From Shewanella surugensis (GTDB taxonomy: Bacteria > Pseudomonadota > Gammaproteobacteria > Enterobacterales > Shewanellaceae), in assembly GCF_023284005.1 (NCBI RefSeq), contig NZ_JAKIKS010000003.1, positions 1 to 64,000 on the forward strand: a stretch of DNA of 64,000 bases, given 5' to 3'. Below the pieces are notes generated by a model that was not told where the DNA came from, did not search any database, and saw nothing but the letters and a program-made list of their open reading frames with translations. Shown here piece after piece: positions 57,318 through 64,000 of this stretch. Position 1 is the stretch's first letter; each line of letters opens with the position of its first letter. Both the position numbers and the translations under genes were made by a program.

Positions 57318-58331
57318 ATGTATAGAAATAACCTTTACTTTTCAATGGTGTACATGATTACCTTGGTGTGTATTATCCCGAGTGTCTTCATGGCTCCGGC
57401 TTTATCGAATGATGATAAATTAAATCGGGCGATAGCATTACCGATAATGGCGGGGCACGATGATATTTTTCGCCAAAAAAGGAGCCGAGTTTGGTACCGT
57501 AAAATTAATTATTATGTAGATTTAAGTCAAGAGGTTAGAGAGATTGAATTAAGTCGAGATACGCATAATACGGCATTAAAAGACAGTCAGTTACACGCCC
57601 AATATGATGCTACGATTTTGTCTTTGACTGCGGGAGGTAACTTACTGACGAATACATCAGTGCATTTAGATCTGGCTTATGAGCAGTTGACGATGGAAGG
57701 GGAGGTGATAGATATTAATCAGTCGGATTATCGACAGTCTGAGTTATTTACATTGAGTCGTAATAAGATGCAAACAGAGCTGTTTGTGGAGTACGATCTC
57801 GGTGGGGGTTATACCTTAGGGGGTGATGTGTATTACGGGGAGAGTCGCTATAAAGATAATGGCGATAATCAGCTTTATCGCGATCGAGAAATGGGGGCGG
57901 GACTGATGTTTTCTCGTCAATTCTATTTTGATAGTGCGGACTTAACGCTGGAGTATATTTTTAGTCATCGGCAAGTGTTGCCAGGGGATAAGGCTTTTGA
58001 GACGCAGTCGAGAAATTTTCATAATCTGCTAAATCGTTACCGATATCGTTGGGGGTTTGATTTTATATTGGATGTATTTACTCGTGTTTCCTATTACCCC
58101 GAATATGATGCTTATAATTTTTGGGATACGTCACTCCTGTATTCTTTCGGCAGCGAATTAACCTATCAATTGGGTAAAGGAATGCGAGTGTCACTGAGAG
58201 CTGAGCGAACTGAATTGGGGGAAGGGGATTATATCAATACTTTTTTCGCTAATTTTGAATATCAATTTGGCCTTAATAAGGGCAAAAGAAGGCTCCGCCG
58301 TCGAAAAACACCGCAATTACTCATTCGTTAA
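57318..58331 (+). CDS. Predicted outer-membrane beta-barrel protein
   Basis: 337 residues from ATG 57318 with AAAGG; the frame is open from 57291. A signal peptide ends near SVFMAPALS. The rest shows alternating beta strands with aromatic ends (YTLGGDVYYGESRY, GFDFILDVFTRVSYYPEYD, SLLYSFGSELTYQL, FFANFEYQFGL), typical of a porin-like barrel of about 12-14 strands, and a basic C-terminal tail. Family not recognised. It lies between holin and lysozyme. Confidence 0.65.
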   Translation: MYRNNLYFSMVYMITLVCIIPSVFMAPALSNDDKLNRAIALPIMAGHDDIFRQKRSRVWYRKINYYVDLSQEVREIELSRDTHNTALKDSQLHAQYDATILSLTAGGNLLTNTSVHLDLAYEQLTMEGEVIDINQSDYRQSELFTLSRNKMQTELFVEYDLGGGYTLGGDVYYGESRYKDNGDNQLYRDREMGAGLMFSRQFYFDSADLTLEYIFSHRQVLPGDKAFETQSRNFHNLLNRYRYRWGFDFILDVFTRVSYYPEYDAYNFWDTSLLYSFGSELTYQLGKGMRVSLRAERTELGEGDYINTFFANFEYQFGLNKGKRRLRRRKTPQLLIR

Positions 58332-58357
58332 ATTCAATAAAATAAATTAGTTACCTT

Positions 58358-59242
58358 ATGAAAATAAAAGTCAGTTTACCCTTGTCGCTGTTTGGCGGTA
58401 GTGGGATTGGGTTACTCTTTGGGGTGATCATGGGGACCAGCGTCACGCCGACAGTAGCGACGATGTTGGGGGTCTTATCCAGTTTACTCGGGGCTATTTT
58501 AGGGCTCAATGATCGCTATTTTAATGATGCTAAAGCCGTGAGATTGGGCAGTTTTGGTTTAGCCTGTGTGATAGGGGCTTATTTAGGGGTGTTTGTCCGC
58601 AGTAATAATCTCTTGTCACCTTCTTTAATTGAACTCAAACAAGAGTATGTCTCTTTGGGATACAGTGAAAGCCAAGCCCTTGATTTTATTTATGCTAAAG
58701 AGTTTGGTGTGACATTATCTCGACATAAGGCAGGGCTGAGTACGACGGCTGAAAAAACCTTGGCTCAACGTCCGATAAGCGACAAGGCGGTGGAGGTGGT
58801 GGTAGAGGTAGAGCGCGGGGTTTATCAGCAGCACTCGAGCTTGTTATTTGCGGCGAATGTCAATGCTTCTGCTTGTGAAGAGTTGCTGCTAACAGATGCA
58901 TCTTTGCCGCTTGAGGAGGTGGTGAATAATTTTGAATTAACAGGCGGTCAATGGGAAGAGTTAGCATTGAATATTTTAGAGCAGCTCCCTAGCGATCCCC
59001 AAAAAACCATGCTGTTAGCGGTGAAAGCGTTGGTGTGCGATGGCGGGGGATTTGATGGTGCAGCTTGCCCTGCGATGCAAACGATTATCATGACAGCCCC
59101 CTTAGATCAAGTGCTTGAAGAGGCTAAAATATTAACGCCTAACTGGCAACATATTGTTGAACAATTGCAGCGATATGACTTGCCTGTAGCGCTTAATGTG
59201 AAGGCGCTTGGATATGTACAAACACTCTTGTGTGAGCCATAA
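58358..59242 (+). CDS. Three-TM hypothetical membrane protein
   Basis: 294 residues. Three N-terminal hydrophobic segments (about 7-29, 34-51 and 62-82) are followed by a 200-residue soluble domain, beginning SLIELKQEYVSLGYSESQALDFIYAKEFG, with Cys-containing segments. No family recognised. It is three bases from the protease gene, so the two are probably translated together and may act together. Confidence 0.65.
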   Translation: MKIKVSLPLSLFGGSGIGLLFGVIMGTSVTPTVATMLGVLSSLLGAILGLNDRYFNDAKAVRLGSFGLACVIGAYLGVFVRSNNLLSPSLIELKQEYVSLGYSESQALDFIYAKEFGVTLSRHKAGLSTTAEKTLAQRPISDKAVEVVVEVERGVYQQHSSLLFAANVNASACEELLLTDASLPLEEVVNNFELTGGQWEELALNILEQLPSDPQKTMLLAVKALVCDGGGFDGAACPAMQTIIMTAPLDQVLEEAKILTPNWQHIVEQLQRYDLPVALNVKALGYVQTLLCEP

Positions 59243-59244
59243 CG

Positions 59245-60882
59245 ATGAAACCATATTCCTTTTTTTTATTAGCGGGTTTATTGCTAAAGGGTGTGAGCGG
59301 GCATGCTGAGTTTGATCCTGATCGGTTAAGTTTGTCGACGGTGAGGGTACAAATAAAAAATGACGGCGCAGTGGTTGCTGTGGCAACGGGCTTTGTTTGG
59401 AAACAGCCATCACAGATTGTGACTTCTCTACATGTCATGCACAGTTCACCCAGTAGTCAGATCATTATTGAATTTGGTAAAAAACGCCGTAAGGCAACGA
59501 TTAAGGCTCTGTTAATTGAGGCCGATTTAGTGTTACTCGAAGTGAAGCGTCCGATCGAGGAATGGGTGCCGCTGCTGGATTTTGACGGGCAAAAACCGCC
59601 TTACAAAACCTGGGTGACGGCCTTAGGTTACCATCGTGGCGCCTTGGGAATGAGTACTCGAGAGTTGGTTAAAGGTTATGCTAAACCTGAAGTGTTACTG
59701 CAATTATTGCCGAGTCAGGCGGTGGAGATCCTCCGAAAAACCAATATGCCCAGTGTCACATTACCGATTTATTATTTGGATGGCAGTTTACTGCCAGGCT
59801 ATTCAGGCTCTCCGATCGTTAATCCAGAGGGCCAATTGATAGGCATTGGTGATGGTGGACTCGAAAATGGCGCGGCAAATGTGAGCTGGGTTATTCCCGC
59901 ACGCTACTTAACTCAGCTAGAGCAATCACCACTATCGCAATTACCCGTGAATATGCGACAAAATACGGCGTTATTTTCATTAGACAGAATAGAGCCGAAT
60001 AGGCGTGAGAGAGACCATGTTACCTCAAGTTTTTACGATTATCTCGATGCAATAAGCCTGGATCCACGGGATGTTTTTATGGCATCCGCTTATGCAGAAA
60101 CCGCCACTCTTTTGCCACTGTTCGTTTTTAAGCAAGTTGACTATCAGCAATTTCGCTTTATTAAAGTGAAAACGCGCCGTTTTGCTGACATGATCGCCTC
60201 ATCAGGTACGCCTAAACAGCTTACTCATGTATTGACGATATTTGAGCGCTTCTTTCCAGGGGTGAAGATTGCCTATAATGAGCAGCGTTTTGATGTGTAT
60301 ACCGACGCCCATTATGGCTTGAATATTGTGGTGCCAACGGGCGTTGATTTAGTGACTAATGATGCCGGTTTTCTCTTGGCTCAAGGTCAAGGTTTTTGTC
60401 GAACTTGCGCTTATGAAATTCAATATCATGCGCGTTTATTAAGTGATAAAAGCCAAGCCTTCATCGCTAAAAACCCGGATGCTTTTTTACATCGTGTGGC
60501 CGATCAACATTGGGACGAATTGAATCAAGAAGGGGATTATGATGAATATTCTGATTTACGCCAAATCGAGAAATCGGGCAGTTATCGTTATGTGTTACGA
60601 GCATTATTTTCAGATTTTGCAGAGCCTTTCAAAGATAAGTTTGAATTAAATTATTATTCAGCGGCCATTAGCCGCAATGCTTGGTTTCAGGCCCAAGGCA
60701 TACTGAGTCCATTTGATACGGCCTTCATGGATCGAGTTCAAGCCCATCCGGCATTAGATTGCCGTAATGATGAGTCATTGACGGCGGAACAAATCAGCTT
60801 ATGCAGTGATGTGTTGATGATCTTTAATGTGCTGACCAGCACCCATTTAACCTCTTTTTCCAATCGTATTTTTAATAACTAA
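59245..60882 (+). CDS. Exported trypsin-like serine protease
   Basis: 545 residues. The signal peptide is LLAGLLLKGVSGHAE. The catalytic triad is visible: His63 in TSLHVM, Asp94 in EADLVLLEV and Ser187 in GYSGSPIV followed by GQLIGIGDGG, giving a DegP/trypsin-type fold. The C-terminal 320 residues contain no PDZ domain that I can see and have four Cys. Its stop codon TAA now uses the first two bases of a mobile element, but the same codon existed before insertion. Substrate unknown. Confidence 0.85.
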   Translation: MKPYSFFLLAGLLLKGVSGHAEFDPDRLSLSTVRVQIKNDGAVVAVATGFVWKQPSQIVTSLHVMHSSPSSQIIIEFGKKRRKATIKALLIEADLVLLEVKRPIEEWVPLLDFDGQKPPYKTWVTALGYHRGALGMSTRELVKGYAKPEVLLQLLPSQAVEILRKTNMPSVTLPIYYLDGSLLPGYSGSPIVNPEGQLIGIGDGGLENGAANVSWVIPARYLTQLEQSPLSQLPVNMRQNTALFSLDRIEPNRRERDHVTSSFYDYLDAISLDPRDVFMASAYAETATLLPLFVFKQVDYQQFRFIKVKTRRFADMIASSGTPKQLTHVLTIFERFFPGVKIAYNEQRFDVYTDAHYGLNIVVPTGVDLVTNDAGFLLAQGQGFCRTCAYEIQYHARLLSDKSQAFIAKNPDAFLHRVADQHWDELNQEGDYDEYSDLRQIEKSGSYRYVLRALFSDFAEPFKDKFELNYYSAAISRNAWFQAQGILSPFDTAFMDRVQAHPALDCRNDESLTAEQISLCSDVLMIFNVLTSTHLTSFSNRIFNN

Positions 60883-61108
60883 CCTGAACTCGGGATAAGC
60901 AGCGCCGCTTAATACCGCTATTTTTGCCCCTATCTGTGTTGTGTTTTCTACTAATAGCCAGCTATTAGATACGAAATCCCGCCTTGATATCGACAAAAGT
61001 TTCGGCATTACGCCAAATATGAAAATAAAGAATAACCAGTTTTTTTAAGTTGTTGACTTTAAATGAAATGTTGAGATTGTTTGACACTCATTATCCCGAG
61101 TTCAGGTT
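60881..61108 (+). mobile_element. 228-bp non-autonomous element (MITE-like), copy 2
   Basis: AACCTGAACTCGGGATAA starts and TTATCCCGAGTTCAGGTT ends the element, an 18-bp perfect terminal inverted repeat, with a 4-bp duplication AACT on each side (60877-60880 and 61109-61112). It matches the reverse complement of 11749-11976. A collapsed pair, AACCTGGACTCAGGTT, lies just beyond at 61130-61145. Confidence 0.88.
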
Positions 61109-61189
61109 AACTAATCTTTTTTCTTCTTTAACCTGGACTCAGGTTCTTTCGTTTTCCTTTCATCTTTTGGGTTTATTGGAGTGTATGTC

Positions 61190-62971
61190 ATGACACTGAG
61201 ACAAGGTTATTTATGCTTGTTGTGGGCGCTTATTTTTATGATTTCAGGTTGCATTGAAGAAGGGGTGAATATCGGTAATAACGCCATTCTCCTGAATGCT
61301 TCTGTGCTTAAAGGCAAGGTGCAAAATGGCGTGGTGAAGGTGTTCGACAGCGACGGCTATTGGCTTTGGGAAGGCGAGTCTGATGATAAAGGTTGGGTCT
61401 CCATACCGATCTCGTCAGCGTTTAAGGGCGAAATTGCTATCGAAGTGACGCCCAGTATCAATACGCGTATGCGCTGTGATGCCAGTGTTTGTCTCGATAT
61501 TAACACCGGACAGGTTTATCCGTTTAATGATTATCTCTATGGGAGCAGTGTCGATGAGCTTATCTTGTCTAGTTTTTTTCTTATTGATGATCTGAATACG
61601 GAACAAGCTGCCAAAATCCAAATTAACGGGCTGACGTTTCTAGCGAAACAATGGTTAGACTTTTCGGTTGCCGAGAGGATTAAAGCTGACGGTAAAGGTT
61701 ATTCATTTTATGCCCAATATGGGACTCAAGTGATCACCCGAGCATTAGGTTTGCAGTTAGCTTCCGATCTCAATGTTTTCTCAATGTTTCAAATTGATCT
61801 CAATGAAAAACAAAATCTTCAAGGAGTGAGTGAAAACATTGTTTTGCTCAGTTTGATTAATGCCAGCTTTTCCCATGAGCTAAGTTTGGCCAATATGTTC
61901 TTATTAGCATTAGTCACTTTTGCTGCCGATCCTACCGATATTGAGGCGCAAAATCAGTTAGAAGCGATACAAAAAAAAATCCTCAAGGAAGTCGAAAGGA
62001 TCGCAGCGCTGTCTATTTTTACGGGTATTTCAACTAACGTATTAAACCAAATTCAACAAGCGGCGAATACAGCGTTAGATTTTGCAAAAATTGCTAATGC
62101 CTTAATCATAGATAATCCCATTATGGCTAATGCCGGTATCAAGACAGTTACCGCTTCAAGTAGTCACTGGGCACCGACAAGCGGTAATGCCAGAGAGAGG
62201 AGTTGGTGGTGGAGAAGTGACAAAGAGAGTGGCAACAACGAATGGTTACAATTAGATTTTGAGATCCCCATCAATCCGCGTTATCTCAGATTGTCTTTAG
62301 ATCAACGTTTTCAAGGGTATAATCTCAAGCTGCAAGGACGAGGCCGTCAAGATTTTATCTGGACAGACTTGAGTGATGATTTATCCTCCTATATTGACAA
62401 TGCGGGTGTGATAGATGAAAAAAACACGGTCAGTATTGTCTATGCCCTTGCGGTTGAAAAAGAATATGGATCTTTTCGCTTGTTATCGCCACCAACGACC
62501 CTCTTTTGGTTAGAGGCGTTCTGCTTTTATCATGAGGAGCCGAGTTTAAGCGGGGATTGTGTGACAGATGAATATATTCATCCAGACCGTATTGCCGTCT
62601 CTTCGCTATATTTTTCACCCGAACATGTGATTTCAAATGACAACCTGTCCGTTTGGGTAAGCAGTATTGCCAGCGGGCAAGCTGAGTGGCTCAATATTCA
62701 TTATTTCTCTGCTTTCAATGCTCAATCGGTATCACTGTCAGCCAATGCAAGCTACCTTGGTCATGCCCCTAAAATTCAAGGATTAGATGCCGCTAGCGAG
62801 TGGCAAACCCTCATCGAGCTTGACGTCAATACATTAAAAACCCGCGCCGATGCGTCTGGGTTTATTACGGTTACCTTGCCTTTAAATCATCACCAAGCCT
62901 ATCAGCAGTATCGATATTACTCAGAACCAACCACTTTTATTGTGATTAACGCCCTGAACTTTTATCCATAA
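61190..62971 (+). CDS. Lipoprotein with discoidin-like domain
   Basis: 593 residues from ATG 61190 (GGAG eight bases before; GTG 61181 is also in frame). The signal peptide ends MISGC, a lipobox. A beta-rich N-domain with KGKVQNGVVKVFDSDG and a helical middle follow. Residues about 320-440 (TASSSHWAPTSGNARERSWWWRSDKESGNNEWLQLDFEIP, then RYLRLSLD) resemble an F5/8-type (discoidin) carbohydrate-binding fold. Probably outer-membrane anchored. The mobile element separates it from the protease gene. Confidence 0.7.
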   Translation: MTLRQGYLCLLWALIFMISGCIEEGVNIGNNAILLNASVLKGKVQNGVVKVFDSDGYWLWEGESDDKGWVSIPISSAFKGEIAIEVTPSINTRMRCDASVCLDINTGQVYPFNDYLYGSSVDELILSSFFLIDDLNTEQAAKIQINGLTFLAKQWLDFSVAERIKADGKGYSFYAQYGTQVITRALGLQLASDLNVFSMFQIDLNEKQNLQGVSENIVLLSLINASFSHELSLANMFLLALVTFAADPTDIEAQNQLEAIQKKILKEVERIAALSIFTGISTNVLNQIQQAANTALDFAKIANALIIDNPIMANAGIKTVTASSSHWAPTSGNARERSWWWRSDKESGNNEWLQLDFEIPINPRYLRLSLDQRFQGYNLKLQGRGRQDFIWTDLSDDLSSYIDNAGVIDEKNTVSIVYALAVEKEYGSFRLLSPPTTLFWLEAFCFYHEEPSLSGDCVTDEYIHPDRIAVSSLYFSPEHVISNDNLSVWVSSIASGQAEWLNIHYFSAFNAQSVSLSANASYLGHAPKIQGLDAASEWQTLIELDVNTLKTRADASGFITVTLPLNHHQAYQQYRYYSEPTTFIVINALNFYP

Positions 62972-62982
62972 GGAATGAACAA

Positions 62983-63531
62983 ATGATCGACTTTATTTTT
63001 ATCGAAGCCCTAGAAGGTAACAGCAATACGGCTTATGTCCCGGATCCAGAAAATAGTCATTCGGGCGTGACCATAGGTTGCGGATTTGATTTAGGCGCAC
63101 GTTCCTGCGGTGAATTGGAACAGGCCTTCGAGTCAACACTTGCCAATAAAATCATGCCTTATGCCGGTCTTAAACGGCATCAGGCCCAAGCGGCTTTACA
63201 GGTGTCTCCTTTAACGCTTTGTGAAACCGAAATGACTCAAGTTAATGAGTATGCTAAGCAACAGGCCATCACTCGGCTTGAATCTCTGTGGCAAAGCTCA
63301 AATCCATTTGTTCCCTTTGAGCATTTACCGTCGCCCTGTCAGACCGTCATTGCGTCGGTTGCTTTTCAGTATGGCAACCTGCTCTGTAGAACCCCCAATT
63401 TTTGGCGTCAGGTCTCCGCTGGCGATTGGTTTAGCGCGTTAGAGAATTTACGTGATTTTGGTGATAAATACCCGACCCGCAGGCATAAGGAAGCTAATTT
63501 ATTGGAGGGGTGGCTGATTAAGGGGGCGTGA
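62983..63531 (+). CDS. Pesticin/T4-lysozyme-type endolysin
   Basis: 182 residues without signal peptide. FIFIEALEG holds the probable catalytic Glu (Glu11), followed by AYVPDPENSHSGVTIGCGFDLG, the conserved active-site loop of this glycoside hydrolase family, and VASVAFQYGNL farther on. It would cleave peptidoglycan once the holin opens the membrane, releasing assembled particles. It lies 11 bases after the lipoprotein gene. Confidence 0.85.
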   Translation: MIDFIFIEALEGNSNTAYVPDPENSHSGVTIGCGFDLGARSCGELEQAFESTLANKIMPYAGLKRHQAQAALQVSPLTLCETEMTQVNEYAKQQAITRLESLWQSSNPFVPFEHLPSPCQTVIASVAFQYGNLLCRTPNFWRQVSAGDWFSALENLRDFGDKYPTRRHKEANLLEGWLIKGA

Positions 63532-63691
63532 GCTGTTTTTTACAGCAATCAATGCGCTTTTATATGACATTGAACAAACTCGGTGTCGTGATCATTTAAG
63601 GATCTTGTGAGTGGTATCGATTAAATCAATGAGAATGTAAAAAGCAAACATTTAAAAACAGAGTGATATTTTTGAGGTGCTGGAGGTTGTT

Positions 63692-64000
63692 TTGTTTTGT
63701 TATTATATTAATTTTATCCAAAGTAGACATCGATTATGGGTTCTCTTATGGGTATTGTCTTGGGAGCTATCAGCCGCTAATTTACTTGATGTGAATATGG
63801 CGGTGAGTGACACCACACCAGGCGCCATAGCAACATATACGTTTTCGTATACAACGGTTAGCGACTTAACGGCAAGCCACGCCGTCTTCTATGTCGGTTT
63901 TCCTAGTGGTTTTTATATTGTCGATGATCCCAATGTTCAGGAGTTGAATATTTGCCAAAAATTGGCAGTTAAAATCAATAATATTGTCAAGACATGTGCG
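63692..64000 (+). CDS. Exported protein, N-terminal part (runs off the window)
   Basis: A TTG start with GGAGG five bases upstream opens a frame that stays open to the end (103 codons). The start reads RHRLWVLLWVLSWELSAANLLD, a signal peptide likely cut after SAA. NMAVSDTTPGAIATYTF and the VFYVGFPSGFYI strand suggest a beta-sandwich domain. Family not recognised and the rest is missing. TTG is unusual but no ATG or GTG precedes the signal peptide. Confidence 0.6.
   Translation, partial: MFCYYINFIQSRHRLWVLLWVLSWELSAANLLDVNMAVSDTTPGAIATYTFSYTTVSDLTASHAVFYVGFPSGFYIVDDPNVQELNICQKLAVKINNIVKTCA

Noticed and set aside
18305..63531. Complete myophage prophage
   Set aside because: Tail, baseplate, holin and lysozyme genes are present, but no capsid, portal, terminase or integrase appears in the window. 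The ATPase, DUF4255 and Pvc14-type proteins point to an eCIS instead.

Overview
The window reads as a gammaproteobacterial chromosome, most likely Shewanella or a close relative. The left 8 kb is a conserved housekeeping run (aroA, cmk, rpsA, ihfB, lapA, lapB, pyrF and a DUF2058 gene), all on the + strand, preceded at the extreme left edge by the tail of an IS200/IS605 transposase. From about 7.8 to 16.1 kb there is a c-di-GMP phosphodiesterase (EAL), a divergent hybrid histidine kinase, and a minus-strand trio made of a LolD-like ATPase, an FtsX-like permease and an AttH/CrtC-like lipoprotein. The genus call rests on gene order and protein recognition only; no search was run.

From about 17.1 kb to the right edge lies a large accessory locus that I read as an extracellular contractile injection system (eCIS; the Afp/PVC/MAC type of headless phage-tail-like particle). 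It begins with a divergent receiver-AraC regulator that is broken in two places at poly-A tracts, followed by an RfaH/NusG-like antiterminator. Next come the AAA+ ATPase (Pvc15-like), the DUF4255 terminator (Pvc16-like), a first repetitive fibre and its probable chaperone.

A 25-34 kb cargo-like stretch follows: a secreted SNase-type nuclease, a methyltransferase-TPR-GNAT fusion, an orphan VirB2/TrbC pilin-like protein, two large proteins of unknown family with foreign-looking codon use, and a small gene with a decayed paralogue. The structural operon runs from 34 to 56 kb: unknown small protein, one sheath, two tube proteins, Pvc6-like, LysM-type tube adaptor, spike, gp25, two large baseplate proteins, a 1522-residue fibre and the tape-measure/Pvc14 protein.

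The right end (56-63.5 kb) encodes a histidine-rich protein and a three-TM holin. These are followed by an envelope cluster (predicted beta-barrel, three-TM membrane protein, trypsin-like protease, discoidin-like lipoprotein), a T4/pesticin-type lysozyme, and the start of another exported protein.

The genes would fit together as follows. The regulator and RfaH-like factor would allow transcription through a >40 kb gene set that contains several terminator-like hairpins. The ATPase, terminator, tube, sheath and baseplate genes would build the particle; two fibres would choose targets; the cargo stretch would supply payloads; and the holin, lysozyme and perhaps the envelope cluster would release it. 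Two 228-bp non-autonomous elements in opposite orientation (11749-11976 and 60881-61108) bracket most of the locus.
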